A DNA stretch of 64,000 nucleotides. Origin: Agrobacterium tumefaciens. GTDB lineage: Bacteria; Pseudomonadota; Alphaproteobacteria; Rhizobiales; Rhizobiaceae. The stretch is from the NCBI RefSeq assembly GCF_000834635.1, contig NZ_JXQV01000002.1:5001-69000 (forward strand). Reading direction: 5' to 3'. The notes beneath the pieces are model-generated. The model made no database searches. It was not told the DNA's origin and saw only the letters and a list, made by a program, of their open reading frames with translations. Positions 15,612 to 25,350 of this stretch are shown one piece after another (position 1 is the stretch's first letter; every line of letters begins with the position of its first letter). The position numbers were made by a program, and so were the translations under genes.

Positions 15612-17218
15612 TCAAGCAGCAGCTTCGCTATTGCGATTGGGGACAAAGCTCCAAGGCAGCAGCTCATCAATCCGGCTCTGCTTGTGACCGTTGACGATGG
15701 CGGTGAGCGTGGCGGTCAGGTAGGCGAAAGGATCGATGGCATTCAGTTTGCAGGTCTCAACGAGCGAGGCGATGGTCGCCCAGTTCTCAGCTCCCGCGTC
15801 ATGTCCAGCAAAAAGTGCATTCTTGCGATTGAGAGCAATCGGCCGGATGGTCCGCTCTACGGTATTGTTGTCGATCTCGATGCGCCCGTCGGTCAGGAAG
15901 AGTTTCAGGCCATCCCAGTATTTGGCGATGTAGGCCAAGGCCTCGCCGAGTGGGGACTTCGTTGCGACGCGGGCGCGGTGAAGGACAAGCCAGGTTTGCA
16001 TGTCGGCGACGAGTGGCGCTGACCGCTCCTGCCGTCCAGCGAGACGGGCGGATCAAGGCCGCGCAGCTCGGCTTCGATGCAATACAGCGCTCCGATCCGC
16101 TTGACTCCTTCCTCGGCAATCGGTGCTGAGCCATTGCGAGTGATTTCCATCAGCTTGCGCCGTGCGTGAGCCCAGCAATAGGCGAGCTGAATGTCTGGCC
16201 AAATGCCTGATCTGGCGCACTCTGGCACGATCAGCCTGTTGTATCCGGCATAGCCGTCGACCTGCAGGATGCCTTCGAACCCCTGCAATATCCGTTCCGC
16301 ATGAATGCCTCCGCGACCGGGCGCGTAGGTGAAAGCGACACCTGGCGGAGCACTGCCGCTCCAAGGGCGATCATCCCGCGCCAGTGCCCAGAAGTATCCG
16401 GTCTTGGTTTTGCGCGATCCGGGATCGAGAACCGGAGCACGGGTCTCGTCCATGAACAACTTGGTCGAGCGCTTGAGATTGGCAATCAGTGCATCGAAGA
16501 CGGGCCGCAGTTCAAAGGCTGCCCGACCGACCCAGTCGGCGAGCGTGGAGCGGTCGAGATCAATGCCTTGGCGGCTCATGATCTGGGCCTGCCGATAGAG
16601 CGGAAGGTGATCGGCATATTTGGAGACCAGCACATGGGCGACGGTCGCTTCCGTCGGCAGCCCTGCCTGGATCAGCCGTGCTGGTGCCGCAGCCTGAACA
16701 ACACCGTCAGTGCAGGCACGGCAAGCATATTTCGGGCGACGGGTGACGATGACGCGGAACTGTGCAGGGACGACGTCCAACCGCTCGGAGACATCCTCGC
16801 CAATGCAATGCAGGCAACCGCCGCAGGCGCAGATCAGGCTTTCTGGCTCGATCACCTCTTCGATACGAAGAAGATGCTTTGGTAGGGAGCCGCGGTTGAT
16901 CGCACGTGGCTTGCTAATCCTGTTTCCTGCAGGAGCGTCCGCCTCATCCTCAGCATGGATTACGGCGATAGCCGTCTCCAGGTCTTCCAGCGCCAGGTCG
17001 AATTGGTCAGGATCGGTCTTTTCGGATTTGCGTCCGAAGGCTGCCTGCTTGAAGGCCGCGACCAGTTTCTCGAGCCGTTCGATCCGCTCATCCTTGCGGG
17101 CGATATGCTCGTCTTTGCTGGCTATCGCTACGTCCTTCGCCGCCTCGCGTGCCTGTGCCGCGATCAGCATCGCCTTCAGGGCAGCAACATCATCGGGAAG
17201 CTCAGTGGCATCAAGCAT
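15612..17218 (-). pseudogene. tnpC: IS66 transposase TnpC, frameshifted
   Basis: The DDE transposase of IS66. The first frame (17218 down to about 16030) has the coiled N-terminal region (AREAAKDVAIASKDEHIARK), a zinc-binding CACGGCLHCIG, the PKYACRAC motif, and the catalytic core with KLFMDETRAPV and LQVDGYAGYNRL. Near 16022-16042 the frame is lost. The other frame then carries the end of the protein (APLVADMQTWLVLHRAR, then DGRIEIDNNTVERTIRP, containing the last catalytic Glu, and WATIASLVETCKLN) to 15612. The two pieces together match the usual length of about 520 residues. A one-base change near 16036 explains the break. Confidence 0.9.
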
Positions 17219-17287
17219 GGCCGGAGGCTACCAAATCCTGAGCTGATTTGTCTCTCGAATTTGCAGTGCTGAGTCATCGTGCCGCAG

Positions 17288-17641
17288 CTATTCGATGGCC
17301 GCCGGAGTCCTCGTCTGGACGGCATGAACCCGCCGCCAATCCAGGCCCGCAAACAGGGCCTCGAACTGAGCGTGGGTGAGCGTCATCAATCCATCCTTGA
17401 TACCGGGCCATGTGAACGTGTGCTCTTCCAGCCGTTTGTAGGCCATGACGATCCCGGAGCCATCCCAGTAGATCAGCTTCAACCGGTCCGCCTTGCGGGA
17501 CCGGAACACGAAGACCGTTCCCGTAAACGGGTCCTTATGAAGCTCGTTCTTCACCAGCGCCGCCAAGCCATCATGACCCTTGCGGAAATCCACGGGTTTG
17601 GTCGCCACCATGATCCTGACGCGGTTCGATGGGAAAATCAT
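17288..17641 (-). CDS. tnpB: IS66 accessory protein TnpB
   Basis: A 117-residue TnpB (ORF2) of IS66 elements, known from the family as required for efficient transposition though its biochemistry is unclear. Typical sequence includes MVATKPVDFRKGHDGLAALV, then FVFRSRKADRLKLIYWDGSG and RLEEHTFTWP. It is complete and overlaps the tnpA stop by ATGA (17638-17641). The tnpC gene follows after 69 bases. Confidence 0.93.
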   Translation of the reverse strand: MIFPSNRVRIMVATKPVDFRKGHDGLAALVKNELHKDPFTGTVFVFRSRKADRLKLIYWDGSGIVMAYKRLEEHTFTWPGIKDGLMTLTHAQFEALFAGLDWRRVHAVQTRTPAAIE

Positions 17642-18024
17642 CTCGCCGTAGCCAGGGCACGCGCAATGGCAGCGATCCGGGCGGCAGACGCTCCTTCCTC
17701 AAGACGGATCGTAACAGAGCCAACGACGATCTCAGGGCGACCAAACGCTTTCGGCGGCGGTTCCGAAACAGGTGGATCGACGATCACCGACGCGAACTCT
17801 ACCGCATCCTCCGGTGCTGGCAGGATCAACTTGCCCTGCCGCGCCATCGTCCGCCAGGTGGAAAGGCTGTTCGCTCGCAATCCATAGCGCTGCGCAACTT
17901 CATTGACCGTGATACCCGGACGCAAGCTCTCCGACACGATCCGCGCCTTGACCTCATCAGGCCAGTGTCGGTGAACCTCACGTCCAGGCTTACCCGTTGT
18001 GAGAAACTCAAATGAGGTCTCCAT
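17638..18024 (-). CDS. tnpA: IS66 accessory protein TnpA
   Basis: About 128 residues: a helix-turn-helix protein of the IS66 TnpA/transposase_8-like type. The HTH region reads HWPDEVKARIVSESLRPGI then TVNEVAQRYGLRANSLSTWR, and the C-terminal part ends ASAARIAAIARALATAR. ATG 18024 is preferred; an upstream in-frame start at 18063 would add 13 residues. It is the first gene of the insertion sequence operon. Confidence 0.9.
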   Translation of the reverse strand: METSFEFLTTGKPGREVHRHWPDEVKARIVSESLRPGITVNEVAQRYGLRANSLSTWRTMARQGKLILPAPEDAVEFASVIVDPPVSEPPPKAFGRPEIVVGSVTIRLEEGASAARIAAIARALATAR

Positions 18025-18280
18025 GGAGAAACTCCTGTTCTTCATCCATGGAAAGGCGATCACAGATCAGACGGCAGCAAGCAATGTGGGGGCAGAACAC
18101 CGGTTACTCTAAACCGAGATGATGGACTACTGTGTGAGCTAAAACCGCAGACATTTGCCGGTAGGTGACGAGTGTTGCGTGAAGGCAAATATGCCGTCGA
18201 TGTAACAGGGAACGGGCTCCGAATTCACCTTTGTCTTCAGTCGTATTCTCGGGTGCCCCGCGTCACGCGTTCTCGCCTTC

Positions 18281-19177
18281 CTACGCACTAGCTAGATATA
18301 TCTCTTCAATGTTTTGAGAGAGATTTCGGTCGAATTCAGCGTCTCGCATGGAAACGCGTAAATTCTCAACCAGAGCCCGCGAGAAGCTTCCGATTACGCC
18401 GGTGTTCTCTCTGAGTTTTTCGCAAGCGACCTTTAGACTGTAGCCTCCGGACAAGGCAAAAACTCGAGCAACTTTGGGATGCTCGACAAGTGCTGCGTAG
18501 AGATCCGGCTGAGTTGGCAGGGTAAGCTTCAATATGACCTGCGTTCCATGCGCAAGCTCCGAAAGATTCTTCAGGATTTCTTTGACCAATATCGCTTCGG
18601 CAATCGCCTTATCCGGGCTATCGACGAGAACCTCAGGCTCGATAATCGGGATCAATCCGTTCTTTAGGATCGTCGAGGCCACCTCAAATTGTTGCCTCAC
18701 AGCTGCAGAAATCCCTCTTTCGGACGCTGAACGCACGACCGAGCGCATTTTCGTCCCAAGGATTCCTTTTTCAAATGCGCGCTCAAGCAAATTGCCAAGA
18801 TTTGGCATGGGCTTCATCAACTGAACGCCGTCATGCTCCGCTTCACGACCACTGTCGACCTTCAAAAACGATAGGATCCCTCTATCTTCCCAAAGATATG
18901 CCGGGACCGATTTGGCGCCGATGAAGTTCTCCATGGTGTGTTCGAATAAGATGGCGCCAATCACACGCTCGCTCGAAAATCCGGGTGCAGTTATTATCCT
19001 CACGCGCATTTCATGGATAAGCTTCAACATTTCCGCGTCGCCCTGATAAGCGGTGTCGGATATACCGTATGAGCGTAAGGCGTCTGGGGTGGACCCTCCG
19101 CTTTGATCTAGTGCTGCAATGATTCCCGATGCTGAAGTCAGCCGGGCGGCCATTTCTATGCGGGTTTCCGTATTCAT
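18281..19177 (-). CDS. fda: fructose-bisphosphate aldolase class I
   Basis: A 298-residue bacterial class I aldolase (Schiff-base type, no metal), which splits fructose 1,6-bisphosphate into the two triose phosphates in glycolysis/gluconeogenesis. The sequence follows the staphylococcal-type enzyme throughout: ASGIIAALDQSGGSTPDALR, AILFEHTMENF, FLKVDSGREAE then GVQLMKPMPNL, GTKMRS, IPIIEPEVLVDSPDKA, VILKLTLPTQ (active-site Lys region) and VFALSGGYSLKVACEKL. ATG 19177 follows GAAGAAGGGA; the longer in-frame start (19252) adds unrelated sequence. It is a single gene with no glycolytic partners nearby. Confidence 0.93.
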   Translation of the reverse strand: MNTETRIEMAARLTSASGIIAALDQSGGSTPDALRSYGISDTAYQGDAEMLKLIHEMRVRIITAPGFSSERVIGAILFEHTMENFIGAKSVPAYLWEDRGILSFLKVDSGREAEHDGVQLMKPMPNLGNLLERAFEKGILGTKMRSVVRSASERGISAAVRQQFEVASTILKNGLIPIIEPEVLVDSPDKAIAEAILVKEILKNLSELAHGTQVILKLTLPTQPDLYAALVEHPKVARVFALSGGYSLKVACEKLRENTGVIGSFSRALVENLRVSMRDAEFDRNLSQNIEEIYLASA

Positions 19178-19284
19178 TCGTACTGTCCCTTCTTCAGATC
19201 GTACAGAAATTTGAGGAGTAACGCAGCGAGGAGGCACCGTACGTCCTTCCACCAGTGCTCACCCGCCGGGGGCAGATCGCTATC

Positions 19285-20100
19285 TTACAACTTAAAATTC
19301 TTGCGGTGATATGCGTGCCGGAAGCCTACTTTCCTAAGGTTATCAAAGGAAATATTGGGTTCTCCCTCTGCAGGTGCCAATGTCTCAACGGCAAATGTCG
19401 ACACGCCGTTGCAGAGCCCATGTTCGATACGACTTTTGATGAGCGCCTTTTGAATGCCGCGATTTCGAAACTCCGGAAGTGTGGTGCCGCCGCCTAGCCA
19501 TGCGTAGGTTCCGGACTGGTACATGGTGGCAGTGCCGACTGGATTGTCACCATCCAAGGCGAAAAAACACGACCAGCCTACCTTTCCGACGATTGCTGAC
19601 CACAACCTCGTCAGGGTCGATGGAAAGTTGAAGCCTTTGCACACCATCGATCCAAAGAGCACGGCTTCCTCAATATGAACGTGTCGCGTTCGGATCGAGT
19701 TGGGCTCCGAAAGGTTCGCTGATGAGCCGTCGTAGACAAGCTTCGCCCAGCCGACACCATATTCAAGCAGACCCTTGGCGAGGATCCAGTCTTTAGTTCG
19801 GGCTGGAGCGCGGTCCATATTTACCTGAAGAAACCGGTTTCCGCTCTTCCCATTCATCCACCCATAGGCTTCCTCAAGATCATTCACGGAGTTTAGCCCG
19901 AGTACACGGTTCAGACCCATGGCTGGCGCGCTTGGCAGCGATATTGCGCATCCACCGTTGATGGGCAGGCATTCAAAATGCTCTTCGGATTTGAGCGTTG
20001 CCGGTGAGACATTGTACAGATCGACGAAGGCTTTGACCTCGATAGCCTCTTCTTCTGTCGGAGACGAACGTTGTGAAAAGTGCGAATTCAAAATGACCAT
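19285..20100 (-). CDS. GNAT-domain acetyltransferase
   Basis: A 271-residue protein with a GNAT domain in its C-terminal half. The acetyl-CoA loop region is TTLPEFRNRGIQKALIKSRI, preceded by the beta strands WSCFFALDGDNPVGTATMY and followed by the terminal motif NISFDNLRKVGFRHAYHRKNF. The N-terminal half (about residues 1-130) is less clear and may be a second, degenerate GNAT-like domain. The substrate is unknown. It is encoded on the same strand as the aldolase gene downstream and the NTF2-like gene upstream. Confidence 0.8.
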   Translation of the reverse strand: MVILNSHFSQRSSPTEEEAIEVKAFVDLYNVSPATLKSEEHFECLPINGGCAISLPSAPAMGLNRVLGLNSVNDLEEAYGWMNGKSGNRFLQVNMDRAPARTKDWILAKGLLEYGVGWAKLVYDGSSANLSEPNSIRTRHVHIEEAVLFGSMVCKGFNFPSTLTRLWSAIVGKVGWSCFFALDGDNPVGTATMYQSGTYAWLGGGTTLPEFRNRGIQKALIKSRIEHGLCNGVSTFAVETLAPAEGEPNISFDNLRKVGFRHAYHRKNFKL

Positions 20101-20139
20101 GTGGCTGTCTTCGACTGATGGAAATGGAAATGAGGTCGA

Positions 20140-20613
20140 TCAGAAACCAAGCTCGCTGAGCCCCGGGTGATCATCGGGCCGACGACCGAGGGGCCAGTGA
20201 AAGCGACGGTCTTCCACGCGGATTGGCAGGTCGTTGATGCAGGCGTATCGCTTGCGCATCAGGCCACTATCATTGAACTCCCAGTTCTCGTTGCCGAAAG
20301 ATCGGAACCAATTGCCGCTGTCGTCATGCCACTCATATGCAAACCTGACGGCAATCCTGTCGCCGCCGAACGTCCACAGCTCCTTGATCAGACGGTAGTC
20401 GAGCTCCCGGCGCCACTTTCCTGCAAGGAAAGCGATGATAGCCTCCCGGCCACTAACGAACTCGGCGCGGTTACGCCACTGACTATCAGCCGTGTACGCC
20501 AACGCAACCTTGCCCGGGTCCCTGCTATTCCAGCCATCTTCGGCAAGCCGCACCTTGTCGGCAGCAGTCTGCGATGTAAACGGCGGTAGAGGCGGTCTTT
20601 GAGCGTTGGTCAT
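20140..20613 (-). CDS. DUF1348 family NTF2/SnoaL-like protein
   Basis: A 157-residue protein of the nuclear-transport-factor-2/SnoaL-like fold, DUF1348 branch. Family features include the N-terminal [20 protein letters not shown], then [26 protein letters not shown] and [20 protein letters not shown], ending [13 protein letters not shown]. The fold forms a cone-shaped pocket for small hydrophobic molecules. Members are often called stress or steroid-isomerase-like proteins without proof. Its start overlaps the stop of the PNPOx-like gene by ATGA (20610-20613), so the two are co-translated. Confidence 0.85.
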   Translation of the reverse strand: MTNAQRPPLPPFTSQTAADKVRLAEDGWNSRDPGKVALAYTADSQWRNRAEFVSGREAIIAFLAGKWRRELDYRLIKELWTFGGDRIAVRFAYEWHDDSGNWFRSFGNENWEFNDSGLMRKRYACINDLPIRVEDRRFHWPLGRRPDDHPGLSELGF

Positions 20614-21233
20614 TCGGATTTACCTTCTAATCTTGCCCGCAACACTGCATTTTCAGCTTCGAGCTGTTGCAGCTTCTGACGTAGTGGTGCGACTGCTTGC
20701 TCAACTTGCTGTTCGGTGTAGCGGGGGATGATGTGCTGGGGGCAGTTCCAGTCGTATGCTTCGAGCCGAAGCTTGAATATCCGCTCTGCACGGCCCCTAT
20801 ACGTCGGATCGGATACGAGGTCCGTTAGCGATGGATCGGCGTCGAGCGTCAGCCGCTCGACGTGGGCATAGACTTTGAGCCGGGTCCGTCGGACATAGTC
20901 CATGAGAAACAGACAGGCGCGGTCGTTGGCTGCGAAATTCCCTGCGCTGATGTATTGGCGGTTTCCGCGATAGTCGGCAAATGCCATTGTTTGGGGATCA
21001 ACGACCTTGAGGAAACCGGTTTTCCCTCCGCGATGTTGAACATATGGCCAACCCGTCTCTGACACAGATGCGATATAGAAGCTGTCGCGCGTGGCGATGA
21101 AAGCGATCTCGTTCTCCGTCAAAGTATCCGATGGCCGATCGTTCTCGCCCAGCCATATCTGGTCCACCCCCATATCCGCCTGCGCGGCTCGGACGCTTGG
21201 CGTGACGGCGACTTCCAGAAAGTGGTACGGCAT
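20610..21233 (-). CDS. pyridoxamine 5'-phosphate oxidase-like flavoprotein
   Basis: A 207-residue protein with the split-barrel FMN-binding fold. The core reads [20 protein letters not shown], then [30 protein letters not shown] and [20 protein letters not shown], followed by a C-terminal coiled coil (residues about 175-205, [15 protein letters not shown]). This branch is annotated as PNPOx-family but usually has other, unknown redox or binding roles. It does not look like the PdxH biosynthetic enzyme. A ribosome-binding site GGAGACGAGG precedes ATG 21233, and the gene is coupled to the NTF2-like gene downstream. Confidence 0.87.
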   Translation of the reverse strand: MPYHFLEVAVTPSVRAAQADMGVDQIWLGENDRPSDTLTENEIAFIATRDSFYIASVSETGWPYVQHRGGKTGFLKVVDPQTMAFADYRGNRQYISAGNFAANDRACLFLMDYVRRTRLKVYAHVERLTLDADPSLTDLVSDPTYRGRAERIFKLRLEAYDWNCPQHIIPRYTEQQVEQAVAPLRQKLQQLEAENAVLRARLEGKSE

Positions 21234-21320
21234 ACCTCGTCTCCATACTTGAGTAGGCCCGCATCAGCGAACAATGCGGGCCTTGATCTATCTCAGCTAC
21301 CTAAATCCCCGGCTACAGCA

Positions 21321-22307
21321 TCAGTCTTGCAAAGCCCAGTCGGCGACTTCCCAGCGCATCTGACCACGATCTGAGACCACACGACCAAGACCTGGGAACG
21401 GCATGTGTGTCGCAGCAATCAGGGCGCCTTCCGAGGCAGCTTGTGGGAAGAAGCGATCGCGCATCGCTTTCGCAGCAGCCTGATCCTGTTCGAACAGGAA
21501 GAAGACGTCCGTTGCAGCAGGATGGACGACCGGGAAAATCATGTCGGATACCATGATCAGGCTCTTGCCGCCGTCCTCGATTCGGACCCCGATATGGCCA
21601 GGCGTATGGCCGGTTAGGTCGATAATCGAGACGCCAGGAACGATTTCACGCTCTCCGTCGATGGCTTGTAGCTTCGGATAAAGACGCACCACCTCTTCCG
21701 CCATCTTGAAGCTAGGCTGCAGGAAATCAGGCGCGCCATTGCTCTTGGCCCGGTCAGTCCAGTGCTTGACGTCGCGACGGTCTACATAGACCTCGGCATT
21801 CGGATAATTGTTCTTACCGCCGAGAACCAGACCGCCCATATGGTCCTGGTGCATATGCGTCACGATAACCGCATCGATATCGCTCGGCTTCAGACCGAGC
21901 GTGGCCAGCGCCTGCGGGAGATGTCCGGTTTCCCCGATAGAACCTGCAGCGCCGGCATCGATCAGGATGCGTTGCTTACCGTCTTCAACGAGGTATTGAT
22001 TAAACAGAAAACGAACCCCGCCGGATCTGCCCGTAAACTGGGCGTTTGCGGCCTTTTCCACTTCGGGGGCCGAGCGTCCCGGGAAGTAGTTGTAGGGCAT
22101 ATCGGCATATCCATCCGTCAGGGCAGTTACCGTGAAACGGCCGATATGTATCTGTGCAAACGGTGTTGTTACGACCGGTGTCCCGGTAGCTTTGGATGTA
22201 GCAGCCTGGGCGGTCAAGTCGCCGAGCAGGCTTCCGCCGAAAAGAGTTCCTCCAACGAGACCAAGAGGCAGAGCGCTCGCGAAAGCGCGGCGTGACAGCT
22301 GAGGCAT
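21321..22307 (-). CDS. Tat-exported metallo-beta-lactamase-fold hydrolase
   Basis: A 328-residue MBL-fold protein. The zinc motif H-x-H-x-D-H is visible in VIVTHMHQDHMGG, with further ligands in DLTGHTPGHIG and the C-terminal IAATHMPFPG. The N-terminus is a Tat-type signal (LSRRAFASALPLGLVGG ending AQA), so the enzyme is predicted to be periplasmic. ATG 22307 follows GAGGAGAATGGC; the upstream in-frame start at 22376 is less likely. Relatives include lactonases and various hydrolases; the substrate is not visible. It is transcribed with the alpha/beta hydrolase gene or alone. Confidence 0.88.
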   Translation of the reverse strand: MPQLSRRAFASALPLGLVGGTLFGGSLLGDLTAQAATSKATGTPVVTTPFAQIHIGRFTVTALTDGYADMPYNYFPGRSAPEVEKAANAQFTGRSGGVRFLFNQYLVEDGKQRILIDAGAAGSIGETGHLPQALATLGLKPSDIDAVIVTHMHQDHMGGLVLGGKNNYPNAEVYVDRRDVKHWTDRAKSNGAPDFLQPSFKMAEEVVRLYPKLQAIDGEREIVPGVSIIDLTGHTPGHIGVRIEDGGKSLIMVSDMIFPVVHPAATDVFFLFEQDQAAAKAMRDRFFPQAASEGALIAATHMPFPGLGRVVSDRGQMRWEVADWALQD

Positions 22308-22426
22308 GCCATTCTCCTCGGGTTTAGTCAGTGTTTGCGATGTCTGTGAGCGTTTCGGCATAAGAAAGTTGCGCATGGTATTCCCCCAGTCGGTGATTGA
22401 TGTTGGACAGCAGCTGACGCTCAGCG

Positions 22427-23146
22427 TCAGTTTTGCTGGTTCGGCTTAGCTGCTGTTCTAATGAGCGCTACGACTTCTTTAGGCTGGGACAGCATTACTG
22501 CATGGCTGCTGCTGACCTCTACGACCGTGGCTCCTGCGCGCGCGGCCATCGCGGCCTGCGCTTGTGCTGGTATCATTCGATCTTCCCTCGCGAGCAGGTA
22601 AAAGGATGGTTTGGCTTTCCATGCCGCAGAGGTGATCTTGCCCTGGACGGCTTCAAGGCCCCAAGGCCTCTGGGCGGCAGCCATGAATTGCGCTTCGGCG
22701 AGATCTATGTCGGCCGAGAATGCGGCTGCAAACTTCTGCGGATCGATTTTGATGAAGCCGTCGTTCGGCGCAAGGAGTGGGGCTTTCTCCGCGCCAGGAA
22801 CCTCTTGCGAAGCAAGGTCGAAGACGGATTCCCCAACGTCGGGGACGAAGGCGGCCAGATAAACGAGACCGAGGACCTGCTCTTCGCTCCCGGCTTCTGT
22901 AATCACGGCGCCACCATACGAATGCCCGACGAGCACGACTGGATGTTTCGCCTCGGCGATAACGCTTTTGGTGCGCTCTACATCCTGATCGAAGGTTACG
23001 GCAGAGTTCTGAACAACGAGAACCTCATAGCCTTCCTCCGACAAGGTGTCATACACCTGCCGCCAACCGGAGGCATCAACGAACGCGCCGTGCACGAGCA
23101 CTACTGAAACGGATACGGCTGGATGACGAGAAGTATCTAGGGTCAT
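22427..23146 (-). CDS. alpha/beta hydrolase
   Basis: A 239-residue alpha/beta-hydrolase-fold enzyme. It has an HG oxyanion region (VVLVHGAFVDASGW), nucleophile elbow GHSYGG, an acid in LLAREDRMIPA and the catalytic His in SSHAVMLSQPKEV. The sequence type is the small cytoplasmic esterase/salicylate-esterase-like group (methyl-ester hydrolases and related bacterial proteins). No signal peptide is present. It is divergent from the PAS kinase gene across a 305-bp region with two palindromes. The substrate is unknown. Confidence 0.88.
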   Translation of the reverse strand: MTLDTSRHPAVSVSVVLVHGAFVDASGWRQVYDTLSEEGYEVLVVQNSAVTFDQDVERTKSVIAEAKHPVVLVGHSYGGAVITEAGSEEQVLGLVYLAAFVPDVGESVFDLASQEVPGAEKAPLLAPNDGFIKIDPQKFAAAFSADIDLAEAQFMAAAQRPWGLEAVQGKITSAAWKAKPSFYLLAREDRMIPAQAQAAMAARAGATVVEVSSSHAVMLSQPKEVVALIRTAAKPNQQN

Positions 23147-23308
23147 TTCGCGAGCTCCCGGGTGACACCATTTGACTGAACTGCCCGCTTACGCTCAACG
23201 GCACTGATTTTTTGCGGGTATAGCATTGCCTTCGATTAGGGTGATATCGCACTAAATGTCGGCGTCCCCACTCGCTTGATGGCCATTTGTAGGGCTGATG
23301 TGGCCAAC

Positions 23309-23373
23309 TCTCAATTGAGACATTGGTCCCCACTGCCTAGACGAAGGGACTGCAAAAATAGACCTTGGTCTAT
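23309..23373. promoter_or_regulatory. two palindromes in divergent promoter region
   Basis: The 305-bp gap between the hydrolase gene (starts 23146, leftward) and the kinase gene (starts 23452, rightward) holds two palindromes. TCTCAATTGAGA (23309-23320) is a perfect 12-bp palindrome, and ATAGACC-TT-GGTCTAT (23358-23373) has 7-bp arms. Their position suits operators, for example of the FixJ-type regulator encoded downstream. No other gene is seen in the gap. Confidence 0.45.
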
Positions 23374-23451
23374 AAATCTCAGCTAACCTAATATCGCGGA
23401 ACAGCGTATTTTCAGCCCCGCACCAGCGTTACAAGGAGCCAGGGGATCGAC

Positions 23452-25350
23452 TTGGAACACCCAACACACACTGACGCGATCATTGACATGATCCCGGCAA
23501 TGGCTTGGTCGACAACATCGGATGGAATGCTGGATTTTGCCAATCAGCATTTCCTCGAATACGTCGGCCTGTCGCTTGCTGACATTGCCGGCGAGAATTT
23601 CTACCGTCTCTTCCATCCTGATGATCTCGAGCATCTCGCCACTGAGTGGCGCAACATTATGACTGCCAAGACTGCCAAGGAAGTCGAGGGGCGGATCAAG
23701 CGTGCAGACGGCGTGTTCCGGTGGTGTAGTCTTCGGCAAAAGCCGCGGCATGATCCAGAAGGAAACGTCGTCAGATGGTACGGCGTGGTGCTTGATATCG
23801 AAGACCGTAAGCAAGCTGAGGATGCGCTCAAGGAAACCGAGGCCGCGCTTGCAGCGAGCGAGCAGAATCTCCGGCTCATCATCGACTCGCTTCCAGTTCT
23901 CGTCTGGTCGGCGCGACCAGACGGCAGCGCGGACTTCGTCAATAAAAGTTGGCTGGATTATGCTGGGCTACCGCCTGAGCGAATCCTAGAGTGGGGCTTC
24001 TTGGACCTCTACCACCCCGATGACATCGCCGAGATGGTCGAGATCTGGAAGAGAGATCTTGAGAACTCGGACCACACTCAGCTGAAAGGGCGCATTCGTG
24101 GCGCGGACGGCACTTACCGATGGTTCTATTTCTCTGGCAGGAAACTGACTGATGCCACCGGTACTGTGCGTTGGTTCGGAGTAAATATCGACATTGAAAA
24201 TCTGCAGTACGCAGAAGACGCGCTTCGTTACAGCGAGACAGCACTCAGGGAGAGCGAGCAAAAGCTCAACCTCGTCATAAATACGATACCAGCTATGGCG
24301 TGGTCATGCACGCCGGACGGACAACTTGAGTACTGGAACAAGATCTTTATAGATTTTGTTGGCCTGACAATCGAGGACCTCCAGGGTTATGGTTTCTACA
24401 GGGTCTTTCATCCTGACGATGTCGAGCGCATGCGCACAAGTTGGGAGGAAATCGTAGCCACTAAACGGCCTGATCCAGTAGATGCTCGCATCAGACGTTC
24501 CGACGGGGAATACAGGTGGTTCAATCTACGACAAAATCCACTTCTCGATTCGGAAGGAAACGTCGTGCGTTGGTATGGTGTTGTCGTCGATATCGAAGAC
24601 CGCAGACGGGCAGAGGAATCACTTCGTCAGAGCCAGGCGGACCTGGCACACGTTACTCGCCTGACCACGATCGGCGAACTGGCTGTCTCTATCGCACACG
24701 AGATTAATCAACCCCTTATGGCGATCGTGACTAACGCAGGCACATGTTTACGTTGGCTGCAGGACGGGCATACGGATCTCGAACAGGCACGTCGCGCGGC
24801 GGAACGGGTTGTGCAGGACGGACACCGGGCGGGAGAGATTGTCGCTAGCATACGCGCTATGGCGCAGAGAACTCCTCTGCGCATGAAAAAAACTGACTTC
24901 AATACAGCATTGCGCGAGGTGCTGTTTCTCTTGCAAGAGGAGTTACAGTCTAGGGGTTTGCAAGTGGTCACGGACATAACGACCGGTCCCGTTCATGTGC
25001 TGGGTGATTGTACGCAGCTACAGCAAGTTCTCCTCAACCTGATCATGAATAGTGCTGAAGCCATGCATTCTCATGATAGTGCGGTCATCACTGTCAGGTG
25101 TGTGAAAAGAACCGGCGGCGACATCGAAGTCAGTGTTTCCGACACAGGACACGGAATATCCCCTGACCAGCTCGACCGGATATTCGAGGCGTTCTACACC
25201 ACAAAATCGGACGGGATTGGAATGGGCCTTTCTATCTGCCGATCTATCGTCGAAGCGCATGGTGGCCGCATCTGGGCTACTAACAACCACCCCAGGGGCG
25301 CGTCATTTACCTTCACGCTGTCCAGCTTCGAGGAGACAGCCGTTGATTGA
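23452..25350 (+). CDS. soluble sensor kinase with three PAS domains
   Basis: A 632-residue kinase with three successive PAS/PAC units (about residues 8-125, 140-255 and 275-395). Each has a W-S-x-x-x-D-G type start, a FHPDD or YHPDD core motif and a WYGV/WFGV-x-x-DIE-DR end. The phosphoacceptor region is IGELAVSIAHEINQPL and the ATPase has LNLIMNSAEAM, DTGHGIS and GIGMGLSICRSIVEAHGG. No membrane segment is present, so it senses a cytoplasmic cue, as FixL-like proteins do; no haem ligand is evident. The start is TTG 23452 after AAGGAG. It overlaps the response-regulator gene. Confidence 0.92.
   Translation: MEHPTHTDAIIDMIPAMAWSTTSDGMLDFANQHFLEYVGLSLADIAGENFYRLFHPDDLEHLATEWRNIMTAKTAKEVEGRIKRADGVFRWCSLRQKPRHDPEGNVVRWYGVVLDIEDRKQAEDALKETEAALAASEQNLRLIIDSLPVLVWSARPDGSADFVNKSWLDYAGLPPERILEWGFLDLYHPDDIAEMVEIWKRDLENSDHTQLKGRIRGADGTYRWFYFSGRKLTDATGTVRWFGVNIDIENLQYAEDALRYSETALRESEQKLNLVINTIPAMAWSCTPDGQLEYWNKIFIDFVGLTIEDLQGYGFYRVFHPDDVERMRTSWEEIVATKRPDPVDARIRRSDGEYRWFNLRQNPLLDSEGNVVRWYGVVVDIEDRRRAEESLRQSQADLAHVTRLTTIGELAVSIAHEINQPLMAIVTNAGTCLRWLQDGHTDLEQARRAAERVVQDGHRAGEIVASIRAMAQRTPLRMKKTDFNTALREVLFLLQEELQSRGLQVVTDITTGPVHVLGDCTQLQQVLLNLIMNSAEAMHSHDSAVITVRCVKRTGGDIEVSVSDTGHGISPDQLDRIFEAFYTTKSDGIGMGLSICRSIVEAHGGRIWATNNHPRGASFTFTLSSFEETAVD

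Larger units (their letters stand above)
15603..18107 (-). mobile_element. IS66-family insertion sequence, probably inactive
   Basis: The three-gene tnpA-tnpB-tnpC set of IS66 elements lies on the minus strand. The right end is placed at 18107, where the minus strand begins GTAACCGGTGTTCTGCC, an IS66-like terminus 5'-GTAA. No matching inverted terminus is seen past the tnpC stop at 15612, and no 8-bp target duplication can be matched, so the left end is lost or diverged. tnpC carries a frameshift. Confidence 0.85.
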
